Part shown: one piece after another, positions 10,924-18,446 of the stretch
Layout of the letters: every line of letters starts with the position of its first letter
How positions within the stretch are numbered: position 1 is the stretch's first letter
NCBI RefSeq assembly: GCF_003710805.1
Contig: NZ_RHHB01000002.1
Span: 62,001-126,000 of the forward strand
From: Agromyces tardus
GTDB lineage: Bacteria; Actinomycetota; Actinomycetes; Actinomycetales; Microbacteriaceae
DNA length: 64,000 nucleotides
Reading direction: 5' to 3'
Made by a program: the position numbers and the translations under genes
Notes under the pieces: generated by a model
What the model was told of the DNA's origin: nothing
The model's input: the letters and a program-made list of their open reading frames with translations, nothing else
Database searches by the model: none

Positions 10924-11298
10924 TCAGGCCTTGTCGACGATCTCCTTGCCGAGCGGCGCGAGCGACACCGGCACGAGCTTGAAGTTCGCGATGCCGAGGG
11001 GGATGCCGATGATCGTGATGCACAGCAGCAGGCCCGTGACGATGTGCTCGAGCGCCAGCCACCAGCCGGCGAGGATCACCCAGACGACGTTGCCGAGGAA
11101 CGACCAGGTGCCCGAGGTGGGCTTCGACACGACCTCGCGGCCGAACGGCCAGATCGCGTAGTTGGCGATGCGGAACGACGCGACACCCAGCGGGATCGTG
11201 ACGATGAGCACGCACATGAGGATGCCGGCGAGGACGTAGCCGAGCCACAGCCAGATGCCGGAGAGGACGAGCCAGATGATGTTGAGCAGCGTGTTCAT
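10924..11298 (-). CDS. YccF-domain membrane protein
   Basis: 124-residue membrane protein of the YccF (DUF307) family with two copies of the motif: LVLSGIWLWLGYVLAGILMC...IPLG.ASFRIANYAIWPFGREVV and VWVILAGWWLALEHIVTGLLLC...IPLGIANFKLVPVSLAPLGKEIV. Four membrane segments. Function not established. The ATG at 11298 gives the normal family N-terminus (MNTLLNIIWLVLSG). The trkH start is only 21 bp away on the other strand, so the two promoters must overlap the neighbouring genes. The MATE exporter gene follows 4 bp downstream. Confidence 0.88.
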   Translation of the reverse strand: MNTLLNIIWLVLSGIWLWLGYVLAGILMCVLIVTIPLGVASFRIANYAIWPFGREVVSKPTSGTWSFLGNVVWVILAGWWLALEHIVTGLLLCITIIGIPLGIANFKLVPVSLAPLGKEIVDKA

Positions 11299-11307
11299 GT
11301 CGAGGTC

Positions 11308-11313
11308 TAGAGT
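11308..11313 (+). promoter_or_regulatory. TAGAGT -10 box before trkH
   Basis: TAGAGT ends 6 nt before the GTG at 11320. The intergenic gap to the divergent yccF-like gene is only 21 bp, so any -35 contact would fall inside that coding region. Likely leaderless. Confidence 0.45.
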
Positions 11314-11319
11314 ACGGGA

Positions 11320-12720
11320 GTGACCACGGGAAACACCGTCGAAGGTCGTCGTCGGCGTCGCGAGGCCAGCCTCCGACGGGAGCGCGTCCGACGCGGCCTG
11401 CGGTTGCATCCGGCGCAGACCGTCGTCGTGGGGTTCGCCACGGCCGTGCTGGCCGGCACGGGCCTGCTGCTGCTCCCGGGCATGTCGGTCGATGCGGGCG
11501 GCACCGACTTCGTCGACGCCCTGTTCACGGCGACGAGCGCGGTGTGCGTCACAGGTCTCACCGTGGTCGACACGGCGGTGCACTGGTCGCCGCTCGGCCA
11601 GGCGACGATCCTGCTGCTCATCCAGGTCGGCGGCCTCGGCATCATGCTGCTCGCCTCGCTCGTGGGGCTCGCGCTCGCGCGCAAGCTGTCGGTGCGCACC
11701 CGCATGAACACGGTCGCCGAGGCCAAGGCGGAGGGCTTCCCCGACGTGCGCGGCCTCGTGCGCAACATCGTCGCGATCTCCGTCACCATCGAGGCCATCA
11801 CGTGGATGCTGCTCTTCCCGCGCTTCCTCTTCGGCTACGGGTACTCGACGGGGGATGCCGCGTGGTACGCCCTCTTCCACTCGGTGTCGTCGTTCAACAA
11901 CGCCGGCTTCGCCCTGTACTCGAACAACCTCATGGACTTCGTGGACGACCCGTTCATCTGCCTGCCGATCGCCGCCGCGGTGATCCTCGGCGGGCTCGGG
12001 TTCCCCGTGATGATGCAGTTGCGGCGCGAGTGGCGCCGCCCGCTGCACTGGAGCATGAACACGAAGCTCGTGCTGTGGGGCACCGCGATCCTCCTCGTCG
12101 TCGGCACCGCCTACCTCACGATCGTCGAGTGGAACAACGCCGAGACCTTCGGGCGCCTCGACCCGGCCGGGCGGGTGCTCGCGGGGTTCTTCGCGTCGGT
12201 GCAGGCGCGCACGGCAGGATTCAACAGCGTCGACATCGGCCTGATGCACGACGAGAGCTGGGTGGCGATGGACGTGCTCATGTTCATCGGCGCAGGCCCC
12301 GGCGGCACGGCGGGCGGCATCAAGGTCACGACGTTCGCGGTGCTGTGGTTCATCCTCCTCACCGAGCTCCGCGGCGAGGGCTCGGTGAACATCTTCGGCA
12401 AGCGCCTCTCCCGGGCGGTGCACCGGCAGGCGATCACGGTCGCGCTCGTCGCGGTCGGCGCGGTCATGGCCGGCACCGTGCTGCTCATGCACCTCACCGG
12501 CCTGCGGTTCGATGTCGTGTTCTTCGAGGCGATCTCGGCGTTCGCCACGGTGGGCCTCTCGACGGGCATCACGCCGAACCTGCCGCCGTCGGCCGACGTC
12601 GTGCTCGTGCTGCTCATGTTCCTGGGCCGCATCGGCCCGCTCACGCTCGGCAGCGCCATCGCGCTGCGCGAGCGCCGCATCCTGTACGAACTCCCGAAAG
12701 AGAGGCCCGCCATTGGCTAG
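11320..12720 (+). CDS. TrkH-family potassium uptake protein
   Basis: 466-residue inner-membrane subunit of a Trk/Ktr potassium transporter. Four pore-loop motifs are visible in order: TSAVCVTGLT, SSFNNAGFALY, ARTAGFNSVD and FATVGLSTGI, each carrying the selectivity glycine, separated by membrane helices. The N-terminus is a basic cytosolic tail (GRRRRREASLRRERVRRGLR) before the first helix. GTG start, probably leaderless. The 3' end overlaps the TrkA-like regulator gene, which supplies the nucleotide-gated RCK partner. KtrB-type and TrkH-type cannot be separated firmly here. Confidence 0.92.
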   Translation: MTTGNTVEGRRRRREASLRRERVRRGLRLHPAQTVVVGFATAVLAGTGLLLLPGMSVDAGGTDFVDALFTATSAVCVTGLTVVDTAVHWSPLGQATILLLIQVGGLGIMLLASLVGLALARKLSVRTRMNTVAEAKAEGFPDVRGLVRNIVAISVTIEAITWMLLFPRFLFGYGYSTGDAAWYALFHSVSSFNNAGFALYSNNLMDFVDDPFICLPIAAAVILGGLGFPVMMQLRREWRRPLHWSMNTKLVLWGTAILLVVGTAYLTIVEWNNAETFGRLDPAGRVLAGFFASVQARTAGFNSVDIGLMHDESWVAMDVLMFIGAGPGGTAGGIKVTTFAVLWFILLTELRGEGSVNIFGKRLSRAVHRQAITVALVAVGAVMAGTVLLMHLTGLRFDVVFFEAISAFATVGLSTGITPNLPPSADVVLVLLMFLGRIGPLTLGSAIALRERRILYELPKERPAIG

Positions 12721-13420
12721 GTTCCCGATCTTCGGCGGCGGGGCGCGCGACACGTCCCGCCGCATCGCCGAGGCCGACTCGGTGGTCGTCATCGGCCTCG
12801 GCCGGTTCGGCGCTTCGCTCGCGCTCGAGCTCATGGCGGGCGGCACCGAGGTGCTCGGCATCGACACCGACGAGGACATCGTGCAGAGCCTCAACGGCGA
12901 GCTCACCCAGGTCGTGCGCGCCGACTCGACGAAGCCCGAGGTGCTGCGCCAGCTCGCCGTGAACGAGTTCGATCGCGTCGTGGTCGCGATCGGCAGCGAC
13001 CTGCAGGCGTCGATCCTCACGTGCTCCGTCCTGCTCGGCATGCAGATCCCCGTCATCTGGGCGAAGGCCGTGACCGAGCAGCACGCGCTCATCCTCGAGC
13101 AGCTCGGCGTGCACCACGTGATCCGCCCCGAAGCGGAGATGGGCCGCAAGGTCGCGCACCTCGTGCGCGGCGCGGCGCTCGACTACATCGAGATCGAGAA
13201 GGGCTACGCGATCGTGAAGTCCGCTCCGCCCGAGCGCCTCTTCGGCACGCCGCTCGGCAAGACGGGACTCCGCAAGGAGTTCGGCGTGACGATCGCGGCC
13301 TACAAGAAGCCCGGCGCCGAATGGCACAACGCCGACGCCGACACCGTGCTCGAGCAGGGCGACATGATCCTCATCGTCGGTCCGACGCGCAAGGCGGAGG
13401 GGTTCGCGCAGCTGCGCTGA
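12713..13420 (+). CDS. TrkA-family potassium channel/transporter regulator
   Basis: 235-residue cytosolic RCK protein. An RCK_N Rossmann domain opens with VVVIGLGRFGASLALELMAG, the GxGxxG site, with acidic D downstream (GIDTDEDIV). A TrkA_C domain follows from about residue 150 (EIEKGYAIVKSAPP). It would gate the adjacent TrkH by nucleotide binding. The start is taken as TTG at 12713, inside the last codons of trkH: AGAGAGG lies about 9 nt upstream and the product begins ARFPIFGGG. The trkH stop lies within the overlap (TTGGCTAG), implying coupled translation. No ATG or GTG gives a better start. Confidence 0.87.
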   Translation: MARFPIFGGGARDTSRRIAEADSVVVIGLGRFGASLALELMAGGTEVLGIDTDEDIVQSLNGELTQVVRADSTKPEVLRQLAVNEFDRVVVAIGSDLQASILTCSVLLGMQIPVIWAKAVTEQHALILEQLGVHHVIRPEAEMGRKVAHLVRGAALDYIEIEKGYAIVKSAPPERLFGTPLGKTGLRKEFGVTIAAYKKPGAEWHNADADTVLEQGDMILIVGPTRKAEGFAQLR

Positions 13421-13531
13421 GTCCGGGCGCCCGGCGCGGCCGCTGGCCCCCGAGGGGTTCCGGACGCCGCGACGTTGCGAGTGCGCCGCGAGACGCGCCG
13501 TCGCGTCATCCGCTCGCCGCGCGCTCGGTCG

Positions 13532-13537
13532 TAGGCT
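13532..13537 (+). promoter_or_regulatory. TAGGCT -10 box, leaderless promoter of the M13 peptidase gene
   Basis: TAGGCT is followed by 6 nt and ATG at 13544. This spacing favours the ATG over the in-frame GTG at 13538. Confidence 0.6.
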
Positions 13538-13543
13538 GTGGTG

Positions 13544-15544
13544 ATGACCGACGAGACGCGTTCCTCCGGCATCACCCTCGACGAGCTCGACCCCGCGGTC
13601 CGGCCGCAGGACGACCTCTTCCGGCACGTCAACGGCAAGTGGATCGAGCGCACCGAGATCCCCGCCGACAAGGCGCGCTACGGGTCCTTCATCGTGCTGC
13701 ACGAGGAGGCCGAGCAGGCCGTGCGCGAGATCATCGAGGAGGCGCAGCAGGCCGAGCCCGGCACCGAGGCGCGCCAGGTCGGCGACCTCTACGCGAGCTT
13801 CATGGCCGAGGAGCGCGCCGAGCTGCTCGGGGCGACGCCCATCGCGGGCCAGCTCGTCGACGTGGCGCTCGTGGCCTCGATCGAAACCTTCCTCGAGACG
13901 CTCGGGCGGCTCGAGCGCCAGGGCGTCTCGGGCTTCGTGCAGCTGTTCGTCGACAACGACCCCGGCGACCCCGAGCGCTACCTCGTGTTCGTCGAGCAGG
14001 GCGGCATCGGGCTGCCCGACGAGAGCTACTTCCGCGAGGAGCGCTTCGCCGACATCCGCTCGAAGTACAACGCGCACCTCGAGCGCATGTTCGCCCTGGC
14101 CCAGCTCGACGATCCGGCCGAGCGGGCGGTGCGGGTGTTCGACCTCGAGACCGAGATCGCGAAGGTGCACTGGAACAACGTCGACTCCCGGGACAGCCAG
14201 AAGACCTACAACCTGACCCCGTGGGCGGATGCCGCGGCGGCGGTCTCCGCGGGCAGGGAGGCCGGCGGTGTCGACCTCGCGACGTGGCGCGACGCCATGG
14301 GCGTGCCGGCGGGCGCGTTCGACGAACTCGTGGTGCGCCAGCCGAGCTTCGTGGCGGGCGTCGGAGCCCTGCTCACCGAGGACCGGCTGCCCGCGTGGCG
14401 CGACTGGCTCGCGTGGCAGGTGATCCGCGGATCCGCGGCCTACCTCTCGAGCGACTTCGTCGAGGCCAACTTCGACTTCTACGGCCGCACCCTCACCGGC
14501 ACCCCGCAGATGCGCGAGCGCTGGAAGCGCGGCGTCTCGCTCGTCGAGGGCGCCATGGGCGAGGCCGTCGGGCACATCTACGTGGAGCGGCACTTCCCGC
14601 CCACGGCGAAGGCCGCGATGGACGAGCTCGTCGCGAACCTCGTCGAGGCCTACCGGCAGTCGATCACCGGTCTCGAGTGGATGGGCGAGGAGACCCGTGC
14701 CCGGGCACTCGAGAAGCTCGAGAAGTTCACGCCCAAGATCGGCTACCCCGTGAAGTGGCGCGACTACTCGAAGCTCGAGATCGACGCGGGCAACCTCATC
14801 GCGAACGTGCGCGCCACCGCCGAGTTCGAGTTCAACCGCGAGATCGGCAAGATCGGCAAGCCCATCGATCGCGACGAGTGGTTCATGACCCCGCAGACGA
14901 TCAACGCCTACTACAACCCGGGCTTCAACGAGATCGTGTTCCCCGCGGCGATCCTGCAGTTCCCGTTCTTCGACGCCTCGAGGGATGCCGCGGCCAACTA
15001 CGGCGCCATCGGCGCCGTGATCGGGCACGAGATCGGGCACGGCTTCGACGACCAGGGGTCGCGCTTCGACGGCGACGGCCGGCTCGTCGACTGGTGGACC
15101 GAGGCGGACCGCGCGGCCTTCGAGGAGCGCACGAAGGCGCTCATCGACCAGTACGACCCGCTCGTGCCGGCGCAGCTCGCGGAGTCCGATGAGGGCGGCG
15201 AGCACCACGTGAACGGCGCACTCACGATCGGCGAGAACATCGGCGACCTCGGGGGGCTCGCGATCGCCTGGAAGGCCTACGTGCTGTCGCTCGGCGGGAA
15301 GCAGCCGGCCGAGATCGACGGTCTCACGGGGGCGGAGCGCTTCTTCCTCTCGTGGGCGCAGGCCTGGCAGATGAAGGGCCGCGACGAGGAGGTCATCCGC
15401 CTCCTCGCGATCGATCCGCACTCGCCGAACGAGTTCCGGTGCAATCAGATCGTGAGGAACATCGACGAGTTCTACACTGGCTTCGGGGTCACTCCCGATG
15501 ACGCGCTCTGGCTCGACCCGGCCGAGCGCGTGACCATCTGGTAG
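13544..15544 (+). CDS. M13-family metallopeptidase (neprilysin/PepO type)
   Basis: 666-residue zinc endopeptidase without a signal peptide, hence probably cytosolic like PepO. The N-terminal region starts with the family motif RPQDDLFRHVNGKWIE. Near residue 450 is NAYYNPGFNEIVFPAAILQ, the substrate-binding N-A-Y motif, followed by the zinc-binding HExxH in VIGHEIGHGFDDQGSRFD. The third ligand glutamate lies in GENIGDLGGL. The C-terminus ends with the family's V.IW. Family role is cleavage of oligopeptides. The start is fixed by the TAGGCT box 6 nt upstream. Confidence 0.93.
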   Translation: MTDETRSSGITLDELDPAVRPQDDLFRHVNGKWIERTEIPADKARYGSFIVLHEEAEQAVREIIEEAQQAEPGTEARQVGDLYASFMAEERAELLGATPIAGQLVDVALVASIETFLETLGRLERQGVSGFVQLFVDNDPGDPERYLVFVEQGGIGLPDESYFREERFADIRSKYNAHLERMFALAQLDDPAERAVRVFDLETEIAKVHWNNVDSRDSQKTYNLTPWADAAAAVSAGREAGGVDLATWRDAMGVPAGAFDELVVRQPSFVAGVGALLTEDRLPAWRDWLAWQVIRGSAAYLSSDFVEANFDFYGRTLTGTPQMRERWKRGVSLVEGAMGEAVGHIYVERHFPPTAKAAMDELVANLVEAYRQSITGLEWMGEETRARALEKLEKFTPKIGYPVKWRDYSKLEIDAGNLIANVRATAEFEFNREIGKIGKPIDRDEWFMTPQTINAYYNPGFNEIVFPAAILQFPFFDASRDAAANYGAIGAVIGHEIGHGFDDQGSRFDGDGRLVDWWTEADRAAFEERTKALIDQYDPLVPAQLAESDEGGEHHVNGALTIGENIGDLGGLAIAWKAYVLSLGGKQPAEIDGLTGAERFFLSWAQAWQMKGRDEEVIRLLAIDPHSPNEFRCNQIVRNIDEFYTGFGVTPDDALWLDPAERVTIW

Positions 15545-15641
15545 TCGCCCCGACCCAGTCCCGACCCGTCCATTTCGTCGTGCGCACCGCGAGCCGCGGT
15601 GGGGGAGCGCCCGACCCGTAGAGGAAGAGCGTGCAGCCACC

Positions 15642-16550
15642 GTGGTGACGTCGTCGCAGGGTTCTGAGCGACGCGCTCGGCATGCCAGCATCCGACGAGG
15701 ACGACACCGCGACGAGGAACCGAACGAGAACTTCTCGCGCGGGTTCAACGCACTCGGCGAGCTCGCGCTCGCGGGCGTCCAGGTGTCGGCGCGCGCGACC
15801 GACCTCGCGACCGGGCGGGTGCTCTTCTCGGTCGACGACCACGTCGTGATGCCCACGGCCTCGATCGGCAAGGTGCTGCTGCTCGTCGAGGTCGCCTCAC
15901 GCCTGGGCTCCGCGAGCCCCGAGGCGTTCACGCTGCTCGACCGGGCGCCCCGCGACGCGGTCGGCGACTCGGGCATCTGGCAGCACCTCCAGTCGCCGGC
16001 CCTGCCGATGGCCGACCTCGCCGCGCTCGTCGGCGCCACGAGCGACAACCTCGCCACGAACGTGCTCATCCGCTACGTGGGCCTCGAGGCGGTGCGCGCC
16101 CGCACGGAGGCGCTCGGGCTCACCCGCACCGCCCTGCTCGACCTCGTGCGCGACCACCGCGGGCCCGACGACGCACCGCAGCTGTCGATCGGCTCGGCCA
16201 AGGAGCTCACCTGGCTCTTCGCATCGCTCGCCCGCGGCGAGGTCGTGAGCCCCGAGGTGTCGCAGCGCGTCGTCGGATGGCTCTCGCTCAACGCCGACCT
16301 CTCGATGGTCGCGAGCGCGTTCGGCCTCGACCCGCTCGCACACCGCATGCCCGACCACAACGTGCTGCTCATGAACAAGACGGGCACCGACGGCGGCGTG
16401 CGCAGCGAGGTGGGCGTGCTGCGCGGTCCGCGTGCGAGCGTGGCGTATGCCGTGTCGATGTACTACGCCGACACGATGCTCTCGTCGAGGCTCGCGGTGC
16501 TCGACGGCATGCGCCAGGTCGGCGCCGACCTGCTCGAGTACGTGCACTGA
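15642..16550 (+). CDS. Beta-lactamase-fold serine hydrolase, class A-like, no signal peptide
   Basis: About 302 residues. The core has the three penicillin-recognising motifs in order: SxxK (TASIGK, S74-K77), SDN (TSDNLATN) and KTG (MNKTGTDGG). The deacylating glutamate motif of true class A enzymes (ExxLN, about 36 residues after SDN) is not there; the segment reads RTALLDLVRD. No signal peptide is seen. The first 30 or so residues are Arg-rich and unlike the rest, so the real N-terminus may be in another frame: an ATG at 15682 opens MPASDEDDTAT one frame off before codon quality collapses. A cytosolic amidase or esterase of this fold is more likely than antibiotic resistance. Confidence 0.75.
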   Translation: MVTSSQGSERRARHASIRRGRHRDEEPNENFSRGFNALGELALAGVQVSARATDLATGRVLFSVDDHVVMPTASIGKVLLLVEVASRLGSASPEAFTLLDRAPRDAVGDSGIWQHLQSPALPMADLAALVGATSDNLATNVLIRYVGLEAVRARTEALGLTRTALLDLVRDHRGPDDAPQLSIGSAKELTWLFASLARGEVVSPEVSQRVVGWLSLNADLSMVASAFGLDPLAHRMPDHNVLLMNKTGTDGGVRSEVGVLRGPRASVAYAVSMYYADTMLSSRLAVLDGMRQVGADLLEYVH

Positions 16551-16556
16551 CCCCGT

Positions 16557-16730
16557 CGGTCGAGTAGGGAGCGCAGCGACCGTATCGAGACCCTGCCCGT
16601 CGGTCGAGTAGGGAGCGCAGCGACCGTATCGAGAACCCTCCCGCCGGTCGAGTAGGGAGCGCAGCGACCGTATCGAGACCCCTCCCGCCGGTCGAGTAGG
16701 GAGCGCAGCGACCGTATCGAGACCCCCTCG
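16557..16730 (+). repeat. Dispersed repeat family, locus 1: four direct 44-bp copies
   Basis: Units begin at 16557, 16601, 16645 and 16689, an exact 44-bp period. Each reads CGGTCGAGTAGGGAGCGCAG then CGACCGTATCGAGA and a short CCC-rich linker. The first starts 7 bp after the stop of the beta-lactamase-fold gene and the array ends before the convergent M23 gene. The same element occurs at 35581-35763 and 57016-57243. Confidence 0.9.
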
Positions 16731-16762
16731 ACGCACGAAGCGGATGCCGCAGGCGCCACCCC

Positions 16763-17437
16763 TCAGCCCGCGTCCACGATCTCCGACTCGCCCGGCACCC
16801 ACCCCGAGGCATCCGCCCCGCTCGCGACCCCCGGGCGGCGGAAGGACATCGGCAGGCCCCTCGCGCGTGCCCAGTCGACGGAGTCGGTGACCTGCACGTG
16901 CACGTGCGGCTGCGTGCTGTTGCCCGAGTTGCCGCATCTCCCGATCTCCGCGCCCACGCGCACCTCGTCGCCGGCTCGCACCCGGACCGAGCCGGCACGG
17001 AGGTGCGCGAGCAGCACGTACGGGCCGTCCGACGCGAGCGCGATCACGACGTGGTTGCCGGCGATCGCGGCGGCGCCGGCTCGGACCCGCGTGGCCTGGC
17101 TCAACGCATACGCGACGAGCGCGAACTGCGAACGCCGCGCCTCGTGGTCGGATTCGCCGTCGTGCGCGAGCACGACCGTGCCGTGCGCGGGCGCCAGGAT
17201 CGGCGCACCGAACCCGTGGAAGAAGTCCGGTCGTTCGGTGGCGACGAACGCGCGCCAGGTGCGCGGAGCCGATCGGCCCGCTGCGTCGACCGGGATGAAG
17301 TCGATCGCGTAGGTGGTGCCGAGCAGATGGGTGCCGTGGCTCGGCACCCGCCGCGCGGGGCTGTTCCGCGCCATCCACCGACCTCGGAACGGCAGCTCGA
17401 GGACGATCGCGGCGGATCCGGTCGGGTCGGCGGACAT
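16763..17437 (-). CDS. M23-family (LytM-like) metallopeptidase domain protein
   Basis: 224 residues. LytM-type zinc ligand motifs are visible: HLLGTTYAIDF (HxxxxxxxD) in the N-terminal half and HVHVQV (HxH) near the C-terminus, with the APAHGTVV and GRCGNSGNSTQPHVH strands of the family. M23 enzymes cut peptidoglycan cross-bridges, but no signal peptide or membrane segment is seen, so the cellular role is unclear. The ATG at 17437 (MSADPTGSAA) is preferred; an in-frame extension upstream is Arg/Pro-rich and runs into the next gene. It is the last gene of a likely three-gene unit with the ArsR-type regulator and a small protein. Confidence 0.8.
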   Translation of the reverse strand: MSADPTGSAAIVLELPFRGRWMARNSPARRVPSHGTHLLGTTYAIDFIPVDAAGRSAPRTWRAFVATERPDFFHGFGAPILAPAHGTVVLAHDGESDHEARRSQFALVAYALSQATRVRAGAAAIAGNHVVIALASDGPYVLLAHLRAGSVRVRAGDEVRVGAEIGRCGNSGNSTQPHVHVQVTDSVDWARARGLPMSFRRPGVASGADASGWVPGESEIVDAG

Positions 17438-17454
17438 GGCCTGGGCCGCTGCGG

Positions 17455-17670
17455 TCAGCGGATGCCGAAGTGCGTGTGGATCATCCGGTCGGTCGCCGCG
17501 CGCTCCGACGGCGGGCGGGATGCGTGGTCGCCGGCGTCCGCGCGTGCGCGGGTGCGCCGGAGCTCGGCTCGCCGGAATCCCCACGTGAGCAGTGCGAAGC
17601 CGAGGTCGACGAGGATGCGGTCGAACGCGGCGAAGCCCGAGCCGCCGGCCGGGTGCGAGGTGGAGGTCAT
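17455..17670 (-). CDS. Small unknown protein (71 aa) between arsR-like and M23 genes
   Basis: 71 residues, starting MTSTSHPAGGSGFAAFDRIL. It has one weakly hydrophobic amphipathic stretch (FDRILVDLGFALLTWGFRRAEL) followed by a basic, polar tail. No family recognised. The ATG overlaps the stop of the ArsR-type gene by 4 bp (ATGA), a good sign that it is translated. The M23 gene starts 17 bp further. It could be a membrane-associated modulator, but nothing in the sequence proves this. Confidence 0.65.
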   Translation of the reverse strand: MTSTSHPAGGSGFAAFDRILVDLGFALLTWGFRRAELRRTRARADAGDHASRPPSERAATDRMIHTHFGIR

Positions 17671-18278
17671 CGACGGGTCTCCTCTCCGTCCAGGACGGGG
17701 AACGCGTTGAACTGGAGCTGCACGGGTCGGGCGCCGGGCAGGTCCTGCCCGCGGAGCGGATCGAGTACGCGGGCGGCGAACTCGCCGAGCGCGTCGACCA
17801 CCTGTGCGAGCTGCTCCGCGGTGAGGCGCAGGTTGAAGGTCGAGATCATGGCTGCGTCGCGCCACTCGCGGGGCAGTTCGACGTCGCCGCGGGCGATGAA
17901 GTCGTCGAGCAGTGCCTCGCGGTTGGCGTGCCATTCGCCGAGCACGATCCGTGCGGCCGCGCGCGAGGCGGAGTCGGGCTGGTCGTCGACGGAGACGGTG
18001 AAGCCCTCGGGCACCCGGCGCCACCATCGCTCGCGTGCCGACCCCCGCTCCGGCATCTCTTCGACGAGGTGGTATCTCGCCAGTTGGCGCAGGTGATAGC
18101 TCGTCGCCCCGCTCGACTCGCCCAGCCGGGTGGCCAGCCCGCTGGCGGTCGACGCACCCGACAGGCTCAGCGTGTCGAGGATGCGCACGCGGAGCGGGTG
18201 CGCGAGGGCCTTGAGCGCCTCGGGCTCGAGTGGACGTGGCCGCCTCGGGGCGGGCTGCGCGGGCTCGGCATCGGTCAT
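17667..18278 (-). CDS. ArsR-family winged-helix regulator
   Basis: 203-residue regulator with an N-terminal ArsR-type domain (ALKALAHPLRVRILDTLSLS, then GLATRLGESSGATSYHLRQLARYHLVEEM) and a longer C-terminal domain of unknown ligand. The metal-binding CxC of metal sensors is absent, so it is not an obvious metal sensor. The ATG at 18278 is 7 nt after TACGAT with a TTGCAA -35 box 17 bp further, so it is likely leaderless; another ATG at 18287 lies inside the -10 box. Two overlapping palindromes (18297-18326) cover the -35 region, indicating autoregulation. The region is shared with the divergent sulfatase gene. Confidence 0.88.
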   Translation of the reverse strand: MTDAEPAQPAPRRPRPLEPEALKALAHPLRVRILDTLSLSGASTASGLATRLGESSGATSYHLRQLARYHLVEEMPERGSARERWWRRVPEGFTVSVDDQPDSASRAAARIVLGEWHANREALLDDFIARGDVELPREWRDAAMISTFNLRLTAEQLAQVVDALGEFAARVLDPLRGQDLPGARPVQLQFNAFPVLDGEETRR

Positions 18279-18285
18279 GGTGCCC

Positions 18286-18326
18286 ATCGTACAAACGCAA
18301 AGGAACCTTTGCAAGGATTTCTTTGC
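18286..18326 (-). promoter_or_regulatory. arsR-like promoter with two overlapping operators
   Basis: On the minus strand the -10 box TACGAT (18291-18286) lies 7 nt before the ATG, and TTGCAA (18314-18309) is 17 bp upstream. On the plus strand GCAAAGGAACCTTTGC (18297-18312) is a perfect 7-2-7 palindrome. GCAAGGATTTCTTTGC (18311-18326) is an imperfect second copy overlapping it by 2 bp, centres 14 bp apart. The AT-rich island is striking against the GC-rich surroundings. Likely bound by the ArsR-type protein. Confidence 0.75.
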
Positions 18327-18446
18327 ATTTCGCGCACGCCTTCGGCGGGGCCAAGGTCCCGGCGCCACGACGGCGCCCGCCGTAGCGTCGGTTCCGTTGC
18401 GCGACGCCGCAGGTGCTGTCGCGAGCGGACGCTTCAAGGGGGGATC

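Noticed and set aside
15642-16550. Antibiotic-resistance class A beta-lactamase
   Set aside because: No signal peptide and no ExxLN motif; the fold alone does not show resistance.
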